Of a stretch of DNA of 64,000 nucleotides, positions 17,760 through 26,659 are shown one piece after another. The stretch's first letter is position 1. Each line of letters starts with the position of its first letter. Origin of the DNA: CAIVPM01 sp964477265 (GTDB lineage: Bacteria; Bacteroidota; Bacteroidia; Chitinophagales; Chitinophagaceae); the NCBI GenBank assembly GCA_964477265.1, contig CAYZDJ010000007.1:62001-126000 (forward strand). Reading direction: 5' to 3'. The notes under the pieces were generated by a model, which was given only the letters and a program-made list of their open reading frames with translations, made no database searches and was not told where the DNA came from. The translations under genes were made by a program, and so were the position numbers.

Positions 17760-19010
17760 ATGAATATTAAAACACGATTGACCTTACTTAATTTTTTTCA
17801 ATTTTTTGTGTGGGGTGCATGGCTTATAACTATTGCCAATTATTGGTTTGGCACAAAGGGTTGGAAAGGTGTAGAATTTGGAGCAATATTTTCTACATTG
17901 GCTATTTCATCAATCATAATGCCTGCAATTACAGGTATAATTGCAGATAAATGGCTGAATGCTGAAAAACTATATGGCTTACTGCATATCATTTATGGTG
18001 CTGTTTTAATATATTATTTTCCTAGTATTAATGACCCTGAAACTTTTCGTTTAGCTATGCTTGCAGCAATGCTTTGCTATATGCCAACAATTTCTTTATC
18101 TAATTCTATTTCTTATACTATTTTAAAAAATAACAATTACGATGTTGTAAAAGTTTATCCACCTATCAGGGTTTGGGGTACAATAGGATTTATTGTTGCT
18201 ATGTGGGTTACAAATCTTTCTGGCAATAAAGCATCTGCAACACAATTTATAATTGCTGGAGCAGTAGCTATTGCATTTGGGTTATATGCGTTTACATTGC
18301 CTAAATGTCCACCACAAAAGAGCAATGCCAATGCAAGCATTATTGACCAGCTTGGTTTAAGAGCATTCTCATTGTTTGCAAATTATAAAATGATGTTGTT
18401 CTTTTTATTTTCAATGTGCTTAGGTGCAGCCTTGCAATTAACCAATATGTATGGAGATGTCTATTTATCAGAATTTGGAAATATGCCACAATATAAAGAA
18501 TCATTTGTGGTAAAATATTCCACAATCATCATGTCTATCTCTCAAATTTCCGAGACTATATTTATTGTAACCATTCCATTTTTCTTACGAAAGTTTGGTA
18601 TTAAAAATGTAATGCTTTTTTCAATGATAGCATGGGTTTTACGCTTTGGTTTATTTGGCTTTGGTAATCCAAGCGATGGATTGTGGATGATAGTTTTAAG
18701 TTGCATTGTATATGGAATGGCATTTGATTTTTTCAATATATCCGGCTCATTATTTATTGAAACAAATACAGATGCTTCTATGCGTTCAAGTAGTCAGGGT
18801 TTATTTATGATGATGACTAATGGAATTGGAGCATGGATTGGTAGCAAAGCAAGTGGATATATTGTAGATGGCTATACTACAAATGGCATAAGAGACTGGC
18901 ATAATATATGGCTCATTTTTGCAGCTTATGCATTAGTTGTTGCTATACTTTTTGTGTTGCTATTTAAACACAAGCACAACCCTAACGACCTTGCTGAAAT
19001 TAAGCATTAA
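17760..19010 (+). CDS. Nucleoside:H+ symporter family permease (NupG-like MFS)
   Basis: Twelve-helix major facilitator of the nucleoside:proton symporter family (NupG/XapB). The N-terminus MNIKTRLTLLNFFQFFVWGAWLITIANYW and the motif IADKWLNAEKLYGLLH (shown in two parts here: FFVWGAWL and ADKWLNAEKL) are family hallmarks, as are VYPPIRVWGTIGFI and FDFFNISGSLFIE. Length 416 is typical. Imports nucleosides using the proton gradient; exact specificity is not readable. The stop is 11 bases before gldG, implying a shared transcript with an apparently unrelated gene. Confidence 0.9.
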   Translation: MNIKTRLTLLNFFQFFVWGAWLITIANYWFGTKGWKGVEFGAIFSTLAISSIIMPAITGIIADKWLNAEKLYGLLHIIYGAVLIYYFPSINDPETFRLAMLAAMLCYMPTISLSNSISYTILKNNNYDVVKVYPPIRVWGTIGFIVAMWVTNLSGNKASATQFIIAGAVAIAFGLYAFTLPKCPPQKSNANASIIDQLGLRAFSLFANYKMMLFFLFSMCLGAALQLTNMYGDVYLSEFGNMPQYKESFVVKYSTIIMSISQISETIFIVTIPFFLRKFGIKNVMLFSMIAWVLRFGLFGFGNPSDGLWMIVLSCIVYGMAFDFFNISGSLFIETNTDASMRSSSQGLFMMMTNGIGAWIGSKASGYIVDGYTTNGIRDWHNIWLIFAAYALVVAILFVLLFKHKHNPNDLAEIKH

Positions 19011-19021
19011 CAATACTTTTA

Positions 19022-20740
19022 ATGAAATTATTACAACATAAATACTGGTGGCTTTTATTACTTGCCGGCTTTGGCGTGCTATTATATTTATCTACCAATG
19101 TGCACACCAAATTTGATTTAACCAAAGAGAAAAAATTTTCTATAAGCAATGCCACAAAAGACATTTTAAAAAACTTAAACGACAAGGTTGAAATTCAGGT
19201 TTTGCTTGATGGCAATTTAAGTAGTGGATATAAAAAATTAAAAATTGCCACACAGGAATTACTTGATGATTATAGAACATTAAGCAATGGTAAACTATCT
19301 TACACTGTTTTTAAACCAGACGCTTCGTTGCCAGATTCTGTTAAGGCTATATTGTATGACAGTTTAGAATACATTGGTGCAAGACCAGTAAATTACCAAG
19401 CCAATAAAGAAGAAGGTGAAAAGGTTTCGCAAATTATTTTTCCGTATGCCATTATTAAATATGGCGATAATTCAAAAGTTATTAATTTAGAAAGTGGTAA
19501 GAGTGGCATGGATGAAGAAAGCAGCCTGAACTATAGCGAAGCATTGCTTGAGTTTAAATTCAGTGATGCCATTAATAAACTTACAACTACCACAAAACCA
19601 TTCGTGGCCTTTGCTTTGGGCAATGATGAGCCATTGGAAAATGGTACAACAAATGATTTGATTAAAACTATTGCCACAAACAATTTCAGGATTGGTCCAC
19701 GCAATTTAAATACACAGGTTTTAAATGCAGATAGCGTGCAGGCTTTAATAATTGTAAAGCCAAGCAAGCCATTTACCGAAATTGAAAAAATAAAAATTGA
19801 CCAATACATAATGCAAGGTGGTAAAGTTATTTGGTGCATTGACAGGCTTTATGCAGAGTATGATAGCTTATTGAGGAATAACCAAACAGACTTTATTGCA
19901 TTTGATAAAAACCTTGAGTTAGATGATATTTTGTTTCATTATGGCGTGAGGATAAACAGCAATCTGGTGCAAGATTTAAACTCAGCATTTTTGCCAGTAA
20001 TTGATGATAAGGCTAGTGAGCAGCATAAACAAATAAAAAGGAATTTCTTTTACTATCCTTTGTTATCAGGCTCTTCGCAACATCCACTTTCTAAAAATTT
20101 AGATCAATTGCTAAGTATTTTTCCTTCAAGTATCGATACTGTTCAGGCAAAAGGAATTACAAAAACTATTTTGCTTACAACAGATACAAACAGTAGAATT
20201 GTTACTACACCAAACTTGGTTAGTTTACAAAATGTAAGGTTAAACAGTGAGCAGGATTATCATACTTTCAATCAAAGCCATTTGCCTGTAGCAGTTTTGT
20301 TAGAAGGTAAATTCACATCGCTTTTTACAAACAGGTTAACACAAGCTGGCAAGGATACTGCTGCAACTTATACTGGTATTCCATTTATTGCAAATGCTGC
20401 AAAAGCTAGCAAGCAAATTATAGTTAGCGATGCAGATTTAGTTACTAATGCAGTATCAGGAATAAGAGGTGCATTGCCAATGGGTATGTTACAATTTGAT
20501 GAAACTGAGTACCAGTTTGCCAACAAAGAATTTTTACTAAATTGTCTTGACTACATGGTAGGCAATGCAGCAATAATAGAAACAAGGAATAAAGATTATA
20601 CACTACGTTTATTAGATAAAACAAAAGTTAAAGCAGAAAAAACATTTTGGCAGGGATTCAATGTAGCATTGCCTTTGATAATTATTCTTATACTTGCCTT
20701 GGTAATGCAATGGTTACGAAAAAGAAGATTTGCTGTATAA
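19022..20740 (+). CDS. gldG: Gliding-motility ABC transporter-associated protein GldG
   Basis: GldG is the auxiliary membrane subunit of the GldA-GldF-GldG ABC transporter, required for gliding in several Bacteroidota. The 572-residue protein has one N-terminal helix (YWWLLLLAGFGVLLYLS) followed by TKFDLTKEKKFSISNATKDIL, the GldG/ABC_transp_aux signature, a large periplasmic part (IIVKPSKPFTEIEKIKIDQY), and one C-terminal helix (LPLIIILILALVMQWLRKRR). The usual partner gldF is not adjacent: a nucleoside symporter occupies that position. Immediately downstream is a repeat-flanked pseudogene. Confidence 0.88.
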   Translation: MKLLQHKYWWLLLLAGFGVLLYLSTNVHTKFDLTKEKKFSISNATKDILKNLNDKVEIQVLLDGNLSSGYKKLKIATQELLDDYRTLSNGKLSYTVFKPDASLPDSVKAILYDSLEYIGARPVNYQANKEEGEKVSQIIFPYAIIKYGDNSKVINLESGKSGMDEESSLNYSEALLEFKFSDAINKLTTTTKPFVAFALGNDEPLENGTTNDLIKTIATNNFRIGPRNLNTQVLNADSVQALIIVKPSKPFTEIEKIKIDQYIMQGGKVIWCIDRLYAEYDSLLRNNQTDFIAFDKNLELDDILFHYGVRINSNLVQDLNSAFLPVIDDKASEQHKQIKRNFFYYPLLSGSSQHPLSKNLDQLLSIFPSSIDTVQAKGITKTILLTTDTNSRIVTTPNLVSLQNVRLNSEQDYHTFNQSHLPVAVLLEGKFTSLFTNRLTQAGKDTAATYTGIPFIANAAKASKQIIVSDADLVTNAVSGIRGALPMGMLQFDETEYQFANKEFLLNCLDYMVGNAAIIETRNKDYTLRLLDKTKVKAEKTFWQGFNVALPLIIILILALVMQWLRKRRFAV

Positions 20741-20746
20741 TATTTA

Positions 20747-20783
20747 GAACACAGATTAAAACTGATGTTACAGATTTTCACAG
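20747..20783 (+). repeat. Left inverted repeat flanking the GxxExxY pseudogene
   Basis: gaacacagatt, then actgatgttacagatttt. It is an imperfect inverted copy of 21201-21243: the outer ten bases (gaacacagat) are identical when the right arm is reverse-complemented. Confidence 0.7.
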
Positions 20784-20798
20784 TTTATACTTTAGGTT

Positions 20799-21190
20799 AT
20801 GAATAATTTTTTGCATAAAGACTTAAGTGAGAAAATTTTACGTTGTTTTTATGATGTTTACAACGAATTAGGTTATGGGTTTTTAGAAAAGTTTATCAAA
20901 ATGCAATGTATTTTGAATTGATTTAAAAAGGGTTTCAAGTAGTTCCTCAACATCCAGTTAAAGTTTATTTTAAAGATAAATTAGTTGGAGAATATTATGC
21001 TGATTTGCTTGTTAACAATACAATTATCATAGAGTTAAAAACTACTGACTTTATTGTTTACGATTACGAGGTGCAATTGATAAATTATTTACGAGCTACA
21101 AATATTGAAGTTGGTTTATTATTAAACTTTGGCAAGAAACCAGAATTTAGAAGATTAGTTTATACAAATGATAGAAAACAATTACAATAA
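20799..21190 (+). pseudogene. GxxExxY-family gene, frameshifted and stopped
   Basis: Starts MNNFLHKDLSEKILRCFYDVYNELGYGFLEK, the N-terminus of GxxExxY proteins (PD-(D/E)XK-like fold, function unknown). After GFLEK the frame is lost: one A is missing compared with an expected gaa-aaa-gtt-tat. Shifting by one base restores VYQNAMYFELI, then a TAA stands where AAA is expected, and the same frame continues KGFQVVPQHPVKVYFKDKL and DLLVNNTIIIELKTTDF to the stop at 21190. So there is at least one frameshift and one nonsense change. The intact 3' part alone (from 21005) lacks the N-terminal motif and is unlikely to be functional. Inverted repeats flank it closely. Confidence 0.85.
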
Positions 21191-21200
21191 ACTTAATATA

Positions 21201-21243
21201 AAAAATCTGCGTTCATCTGTTTAATTTTTGTTTATCTGTGTTC
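21201..21243 (-). repeat. Right inverted repeat flanking the GxxExxY pseudogene
   Basis: aaaaatctgcgttcatctg and gtttatctgtgttc; reverse complement begins gaacacagat like the left arm. It ends 11 bases before the terC start, so it forms most of that gene's leader. Confidence 0.7.
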
Positions 21244-21254
21244 AAAAAAAATAA

Positions 21255-22217
21255 ATGAATTCAACTCAAATTACATACATAGTTTTTGGCCTGGTAGTTT
21301 TACTGGCATTGGTTTTTGACTTAGGTTTACTAAGTAAAAAAAATAAAACAATAAGCATTAAAACTGCATTATTTCAAACTCTGTTTTGGGTAGCATTGGC
21401 TTTGTCTTTTTTTATATTTGTATGGTTACAAAATGGCCATCATACTGCCATAGAATATTTAAGTGCCTACTTAATGGAATGGAGTTTAAGCATTGACAAT
21501 ATTTTTGTTTTTATCATCATATTTTCTGCATTTAAAGTACAGGAAAAACATTATGGACGTGTTTTGCTTGTAGGTATTTTAATGGCAATAGCCTTACGAA
21601 TTTTGTTTATTACAGTAGGTATTGCAGTTGTAAGTAAAGCCAGTTGGCTGCTTTATGCATTTGGTGCTTTTCTGTTATATACTGGCTATAAAATGTTTTT
21701 TGCAAATGAAGAGGATGAATACAATCCTGAGGAAAGCAAGGTCTTTAAATTCATTAATAAATTTTTACCAATAACACTTGAAGATGTTGATGGAAAATAT
21801 TTCATAAAAAGAAATGGCAAAACAGTATATACTATTTCATTTGTAGTAATAGCAATGCTTGCCTTTACCGATTTGGTTTTTGCACTTGACTCCATACCAG
21901 CAGTTTTAGGTATTTCACGAGATAGATTAATAATTTACACATCAAATATTTTTGCTGTGCTGGGTTTACGAAGCTTATTTTTTTTATTGCGTGGTGCTGT
22001 TAAAAAATTTCATTATTTGCCCAAGGGCATAGCAATTGTTTTGGTATTTATTGGATTAAAAATGTTGCTTGAACATTTTATAGAACCCTACATTTCTAAG
22101 AACACACTTATTTTTATCTCGCTTGCTGTAATTATTATGTGTATTGCAGGTTCTATTGTTTTTTCTATATATCAAAACAAAAAAGAAATTGACAATCAAA
22201 ACAGTTCCTCTGTTTAA
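21255..22217 (+). CDS. TerC/Alx family membrane protein
   Basis: Integral membrane protein of the TerC family, linked in other bacteria to tellurite resistance, metal (manganese) export and alkaline response. About nine hydrophobic segments; the conserved acidic membrane motifs are present: EWSLSIDNIFVFIIIF near residue 75 and FTDLVFALDSIPAVLGISRD near residue 205, with a cytosolic acidic loop (NEEDEYNPEESK) between them. Length 320 is typical of the Alx-like subgroup. Monocistronic context between the GxxExxY remnant and sucC. Ion specificity cannot be read from sequence. Confidence 0.92.
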   Translation: MNSTQITYIVFGLVVLLALVFDLGLLSKKNKTISIKTALFQTLFWVALALSFFIFVWLQNGHHTAIEYLSAYLMEWSLSIDNIFVFIIIFSAFKVQEKHYGRVLLVGILMAIALRILFITVGIAVVSKASWLLYAFGAFLLYTGYKMFFANEEDEYNPEESKVFKFINKFLPITLEDVDGKYFIKRNGKTVYTISFVVIAMLAFTDLVFALDSIPAVLGISRDRLIIYTSNIFAVLGLRSLFFLLRGAVKKFHYLPKGIAIVLVFIGLKMLLEHFIEPYISKNTLIFISLAVIIMCIAGSIVFSIYQNKKEIDNQNSSSV

Positions 22218-22266
22218 AATTTATTGCAATTAATAACTCATAAGTTATAACTATAACTCATCCCCC

Positions 22267-22274
22267 TATCTTCG
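22267..22274 (+). promoter_or_regulatory. Putative -7 box of sucC
   Basis: TATCTTCG, 21 bases before the ATG at 22295; the same octamer precedes gyrA. Confidence 0.45.
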
Positions 22275-22294
22275 CAACGCAAAAAATTTTTACT

Positions 22295-23506
22295 ATGAAT
22301 TTACACGAATACCAAGCTAAAGAATTATTAAAAAAATACAATGTTCCTGTGCAGGAAGGCATTGCTGTTGAAACAGTAGAAGCTGCAGTAGAAGCCTATA
22401 ATACAATTGCAGCACAAACCAATAATAAGTTTGCAGTTGTTAAAGCTCAAATACACGCAGGTGGACGTGGTAAAGGAAAAGTAAATGAAACAGGAATGAA
22501 TGGTGTAAAAGTTGGTAAAAGTGCTGACGATATTAAAAGTTTTGCTGAAGGTATTTTAGGCGGAACTTTAGTTACTATTCAAACTGGTGCTGCTGGTAAA
22601 AAAGTAAACAAAATTTTAGTAGCACAAGATGTTTATTATGATGGACCAAACAAGCAAAAAGAATTTTATTTATCGATTTTATTAGACAGAGCTAAAGGAC
22701 AAAATGTAATTATGTATTCTACCGAAGGTGGAATGGATATTGAAGAAGTAGCTCATCATACACCAGAAAAAATATTTAAAGAATGGATTCACCCAAGTGG
22801 TGGTGTTCAAGGTTTTCAGGCTCGTAAAATAGCATTTAACTTAGGCCTAAGTGGCGATGCTATGAAAAACTGTATGAAGTTTGTAACCAATCTTTATAAT
22901 GCTTATGTTGGTTTAGATTGTGGAATGCTTGAGATAAATCCTTTGTTTAAAACAAGTGATGAAAAAATTATTGCAGTTGACTGCAAAATGAATATTGATG
23001 ACAATGCTTTAATGAGAAAGCCTGATATTGCTGCATTGCGTGATGTTACAGAAGAAGATCCAACTGAAGTTGAGGCTGGTGAGTTTAACTTGAATTTTGT
23101 AAAATTGGATGGTAATGTTGGTTGTATGGTAAATGGTGCAGGGCTTGCAATGGCTACAATGGATATGATTAAATTGGCTGGCGGTGAGCCTGCAAACTTC
23201 CTTGATGTTGGTGGTACTGCAAATGCTACAACAGTTGAAGCTGGTTTTAAAATCATTATGAAAGACCCTAATGTAAAAGCTATTCTTGTTAATATTTTTG
23301 GTGGTATTGTACGTTGCGATAGAGTTGCTGCAGGTGTTATTGAAGCTTACAATAAATTAGGCAATATCAACATTCCAATCATTGTTCGTTTGCAAGGTAC
23401 CAATGCAACAGAAGCTAAGAAATTAATTGATGAAAGTGGCTTGCAGGTTCAATCTGCAATCTTGCTAAGCGAAGCTGCTGATTTAGTTAAAAAAGCAGTT
23501 GCATAA
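22295..23506 (+). CDS. sucC: Succinate--CoA ligase (ADP-forming) subunit beta
   Basis: TCA-cycle enzyme subunit that binds nucleotide and succinate, forming ATP from succinyl-CoA. Start MNLHEYQAKELLKKYNVPVQEG and the ATP-grasp domain (VVKAQIHAGGRGKGKVNETG) are canonical; the CoA-ligase domain carries ANFLDVGGTANATTVEAGF and LVNIFGGIVRCDRVAAGVI. The glycine-rich succinate loop and the Glu/Asp magnesium ligands (CGMLEINPL, VDCKMNIDDNA) are intact. 403 residues, full length. sucD is not adjacent, since a strong terminator follows at 23532; separated sucC and sucD genes are not rare in Bacteroidota. Confidence 0.97.
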   Translation: MNLHEYQAKELLKKYNVPVQEGIAVETVEAAVEAYNTIAAQTNNKFAVVKAQIHAGGRGKGKVNETGMNGVKVGKSADDIKSFAEGILGGTLVTIQTGAAGKKVNKILVAQDVYYDGPNKQKEFYLSILLDRAKGQNVIMYSTEGGMDIEEVAHHTPEKIFKEWIHPSGGVQGFQARKIAFNLGLSGDAMKNCMKFVTNLYNAYVGLDCGMLEINPLFKTSDEKIIAVDCKMNIDDNALMRKPDIAALRDVTEEDPTEVEAGEFNLNFVKLDGNVGCMVNGAGLAMATMDMIKLAGGEPANFLDVGGTANATTVEAGFKIIMKDPNVKAILVNIFGGIVRCDRVAAGVIEAYNKLGNINIPIIVRLQGTNATEAKKLIDESGLQVQSAILLSEAADLVKKAVA

Positions 23507-23531
23507 ATTTTATTTAGCTTTAAACAAATAT

Positions 23532-23566
23532 AAAAAATCTCGAAGTTTTACTTCGAGATTTTTTTT
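23532..23566. terminator. Terminator between sucC and the convergent esterase gene
   Basis: Perfect stem aaaaaatctcgaagt/acttcgagatttttt with T-run; tcgaag-core group. A/T runs on both sides allow bidirectional use. Confidence 0.88.
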
Positions 23567-23594
23567 TGTGAATAGCTTTTTGGGTATCACAAAT

Positions 23595-24737
23595 CTATTT
23601 TAACATCCATTCATAAAAGGCAGCAAATTCTTTGTGCCAGTATTTTTCGCTATGCTGCCCAAATTCGCTGGTAGTTCTGTACATTTTTATGTTCACTTTA
23701 TTTGCAAAAATGTCAGCCATTTTATTCATATCATCAATCATTTCCTTGCCTTCTTTATAACCACAATAAAAATAAATTTTAAACATTGATGGGTTTTTAT
23801 AAGTTGCTGCATTTACAAACAATTCCTTGCAAGTCCAAAACGCTGGTGAAAAAACTCCAACGCCACCAAATGTTTGTGGATATTGCATCATGGCATATAA
23901 GCTTATTACTGCACCCATGCTGCTGCCAATAATAAAAGTATTTTCAGCGTTCTTTTTTGTTCTGTATTTACCATCAATAAAAGGTTTTAAGGTATTGGCA
24001 ATAAAATCAACATATTGCTTACCTTCTGCTTTTATTTTCTTTTTATTACTTTCAAAATCATAAGGTGCATATTCATTTAATCTTTTATCCCCACCATTAT
24101 CAATACCAACAACAATACACTCCTTGCCATTTGCTTTTTGAATGCTATCTAATATTTCATCAACTCCCCATTCTCCAAAAGGTGCAGTTTGTTCATTAAA
24201 TAAATTTTGTCCATCCTGCATATACATTACAGGATAAGATTTATTGGATGTAGCATATCCTTTTGGCAAATACAACCAAATCCTTCGCTTTCTGTCAAGT
24301 TGTGGCATTACAAAAGCAGTGTCAATAATTTTTACCTGAGGGCTTGCTGTATATGGCTTTGGTTTATCAGGATAATTGTCTTTCCAGCCTTTAATAGTTA
24401 TTTCTTCTGTAACATCTTTATCTGTTACTTCAATTACTCTATCAGCAATATCACGTCCATCGCCTTCTGTTTCTACTTTTTCAAAACTGCCACGCGTAAA
24501 TTTAAAGGCATAAGTTCCGGCAGGAATATCTTTAATAACAACAGCTTTACGTCCTGCTGCAAATGGCTTCAATTTATAGTTTGCATCTCGTGGATTCCAG
24601 TTGTTAAAATTTCCTGCAATATAAATATCGTCCTGGTTTTTTGTTGCAACACTGGTTACAATTAAACGAATATTATATTGGCAAAAACCAATGCTGGCAA
24701 GGATTGTAAATAATGCAACTGAGAATATTTTTTTCAT
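23595..24737 (-). CDS. Secreted esterase with N-terminal glycogen-binding-like (CBM48) domain
   Basis: Probable periplasmic or secreted alpha/beta hydrolase of the esterase-D/feruloyl-esterase type. The ATG at 24737 begins a signal peptide (MKKIFSVALFTILASIGFCQ). Residues about 22-120 resemble an AMPK/CBM48 carbohydrate-binding module (DIYIAGNFNNWNPRDANYKL). The hydrolase domain has PVMYMQDGQNLF, the nucleophile elbow GSSMGAVIS, and a C-terminal His in FGQHSEKYWHKEF. About 380 residues. It begins six bases after the stop of the upstream membrane-protein gene. Substrate unknown; related proteins act on siderophore or feruloyl esters, so naming one would be guesswork. Confidence 0.87.
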   Translation of the reverse strand: MKKIFSVALFTILASIGFCQYNIRLIVTSVATKNQDDIYIAGNFNNWNPRDANYKLKPFAAGRKAVVIKDIPAGTYAFKFTRGSFEKVETEGDGRDIADRVIEVTDKDVTEEITIKGWKDNYPDKPKPYTASPQVKIIDTAFVMPQLDRKRRIWLYLPKGYATSNKSYPVMYMQDGQNLFNEQTAPFGEWGVDEILDSIQKANGKECIVVGIDNGGDKRLNEYAPYDFESNKKKIKAEGKQYVDFIANTLKPFIDGKYRTKKNAENTFIIGSSMGAVISLYAMMQYPQTFGGVGVFSPAFWTCKELFVNAATYKNPSMFKIYFYCGYKEGKEMIDDMNKMADIFANKVNIKMYRTTSEFGQHSEKYWHKEFAAFYEWMLK

Positions 24738-24742
24738 AAACA

Positions 24743-25150
24743 CTATTTTATCTGTTTCTTTTCAATTACAATCTTAGGCAATAAACTCATCACTAACATT
24801 ATAAAAGCAAATAGCAACAATAAGTATAAACCATATTTTACTTCCGGGCAATCACCTGCCCTACACATTTTGAATAAAATAAAATTCTTGATTGCCCAAC
24901 TGAAATTTAAAAAGCAAATGAAAATATTAGTACGTTTTGCCCATATTTTATTCAATAAAAAGAAAACTATACTAATGCAACAAAAGAATGCGTGAGGCTT
25001 TATTTGTGTTCCAAAAGTAAACTGTTCATTAACAAAACCATTAACGCCATTAAGTACTTTGTGCATTGATGTAATCTCTATCCATGGAAAAAAACAGCTT
25101 GTAATTAGTAGCAAAGCAGCAATTATGCCAATGTGTTGCGAGTATTTCAT
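24743..25150 (-). CDS. Small integral membrane protein, unknown function
   Basis: 135 residues with four predicted membrane segments: IGIIAALLLITSCFFPWIEI, HAFFCCISIVFFLLNKIW, a third around IFICFLNFSWAIKNFILF, and YGLYLLLLFAFIMLVMSLL. The FFPWIEI turn and a CRAGDCPEV loop with two cysteines recur in uncharacterised Bacteroidota membrane proteins. Its stop overlaps the non-preferred GTG start of the esterase gene, so the two are probably co-transcribed. No function is proposed. Confidence 0.75.
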   Translation of the reverse strand: MKYSQHIGIIAALLLITSCFFPWIEITSMHKVLNGVNGFVNEQFTFGTQIKPHAFFCCISIVFFLLNKIWAKRTNIFICFLNFSWAIKNFILFKMCRAGDCPEVKYGLYLLLLFAFIMLVMSLLPKIVIEKKQIK

Positions 25151-25167
25151 TTAATATTTTTTGCAAA

Positions 25168-25196
25168 TAAAAAAGGTTGTTTGTTACAACAACCTT
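25168..25196 (-). terminator. Terminator after the TPR-like gene
   Basis: Stem aaggttgtt/aacaacctt (25173-25181 with 25188-25196) on the minus strand, followed by a U-run (plus-strand a-tract 25167-25174), just after the stop at 25210. Confidence 0.75.
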
Positions 25197-25209
25197 AATC
25201 AAGTATTTT

Positions 25210-26595
25210 TTATAATTTGTTATACATATCATCGTAATATTTAAACTTGGCTTCAGCAGCATCAAAAGCCTTTACATCTTTACCACGTGCTTTATCCATT
25301 CTATAATTAAACAAATTTGTCAGGTTATTAACCGCATTTTTTAAACTTGTTTTTTCAACTTTAGATTTATCAGCCTTGTCTTTCAATAAGGTTACAGTTT
25401 TTTCAAACCACTCAATTGAATTGTTAGTAATATCAATCATTTTAACTTCCAACTCAGCATTGGCTTTTTTTATTGGCTCTGTTTGCTCTTTAATTTTAGC
25501 ATCGGCAGCAGCTTTTTTCTTAGGGTCTTTTTCTACTGTCTTTGTTGCATTTATTTCCTGAAGTTTTTTAACATTATCTCTTTGCATATCATCATAAGCA
25601 CTATACTCTGTATAATACAACAAGCCCACATTATAAGCCATTAATTCATTGTTGGTAAGTTTATATGCTTTTGCAAATGCTTCCCTTGCTTTACCATGAA
25701 TCATTAGTTTTCTTGTAATATCCTTGTCAAGCGTTTCTTTTTCTTCTTTGCTATGCTGAGAAAACATACTACCAAAATAAATATAGTCATCACCATTTAA
25801 AGTGTTTTTAGCATCTTCTTCGCTATACACTTTAAGTTTTTCATCCAAATTCGAATTCCTGTTCATATACTCCAATTTGTAAGCCTTGTAATCCTCTGTT
25901 GGAAAAATTTCTTGTGCAATAGCAAGATATTTATCAAAATTGGCTTTGTCTTTTAAATCAATAAAATCTGTAAGCAACAATTTATACATTTCAGCATCTT
26001 CTTTAACAGCATATTTTTTATCTGCTAAGAATGTTAAGTACTTTACAGCTTCAGGAATTTTCTTTGCATTTTGTGCAGAATAGCCTGCATATAAAAAAGG
26101 TATTGTATCTAATGCACCACCATTTTGTCTTAAATCTCTTGCCATCATAATTTTTGTCATTTCAACACACCTGTCAAAACCTGCAAAAGCATTTTCATAA
26201 TCTTTTTCCTTAAAGGCTTTAGCCCCTTTGTTGTAATTATCATTATATAAAATTCCAAGTGGTTTCCAGCTAAATGGAATTTCAGAAAGTAATTTATAAT
26301 TAGGTTCTAAAGCTTCGTACTTTTTAAAAGCTTCGTAGCTTGTTTGAATACAAGTTGGACAAGAAGCATTTAATTTTTCATCCTGTGCAACAACAGCATC
26401 TAAAGTACTTTTCCATAACCAAAACTCAGCACTGTTAGTATATTGTGGATTGGCAATAGCCTGATCAATTAATTGCTTTGCATTCTTGATATCTTTTGTA
26501 AGATATTTTTTTTCAACCTCGGTAAACAGCTTATCCTGAGAAAAAAGACTTGCAGTAAACAAAGCAGCAGCAACCGTTAAAGTTATTTTTTTCAT
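25210..26595 (-). CDS. Periplasmic tetratricopeptide-like protein, unknown function
   Basis: 461 residues with a clear signal peptide (MKKITLTVAAALFTASLFSQ) and an otherwise all-helical, Lys/Glu/Ala-rich sequence with TPR-like spacing (YNKGAKAFKEKDYENAFAGFDRC in two helices; the motif AKAFKEKDYENAFAGF is the clearest). A C-A-x-C pair (NASCPTCIQ) sits near residue 80. A long charged coiled-coil stretch lies near 340-390 (DPKKKAAADAKIKEQ). Such proteins are common and uncharacterised in Bacteroidota. Gene lies downstream of gyrA on the same strand, but the 64-base gap and its own terminator leave co-transcription open. Confidence 0.75.
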   Translation of the reverse strand: MKKITLTVAAALFTASLFSQDKLFTEVEKKYLTKDIKNAKQLIDQAIANPQYTNSAEFWLWKSTLDAVVAQDEKLNASCPTCIQTSYEAFKKYEALEPNYKLLSEIPFSWKPLGILYNDNYNKGAKAFKEKDYENAFAGFDRCVEMTKIMMARDLRQNGGALDTIPFLYAGYSAQNAKKIPEAVKYLTFLADKKYAVKEDAEMYKLLLTDFIDLKDKANFDKYLAIAQEIFPTEDYKAYKLEYMNRNSNLDEKLKVYSEEDAKNTLNGDDYIYFGSMFSQHSKEEKETLDKDITRKLMIHGKAREAFAKAYKLTNNELMAYNVGLLYYTEYSAYDDMQRDNVKKLQEINATKTVEKDPKKKAAADAKIKEQTEPIKKANAELEVKMIDITNNSIEWFEKTVTLLKDKADKSKVEKTSLKNAVNNLTNLFNYRMDKARGKDVKAFDAAEAKFKYYDDMYNKL

Positions 26596-26659
26596 CGTTT
26601 TTGATTAATTATTATTGATTTGAAATATTGATGATTCAAATTAAAGAATTACATAAATA

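Noticed and set aside
21005..21190. A 61-residue gene of its own
   Set aside because: It is the 3' remnant of the frameshifted GxxExxY gene, with the same frame and matching family sequence upstream, and has only a TTG start.
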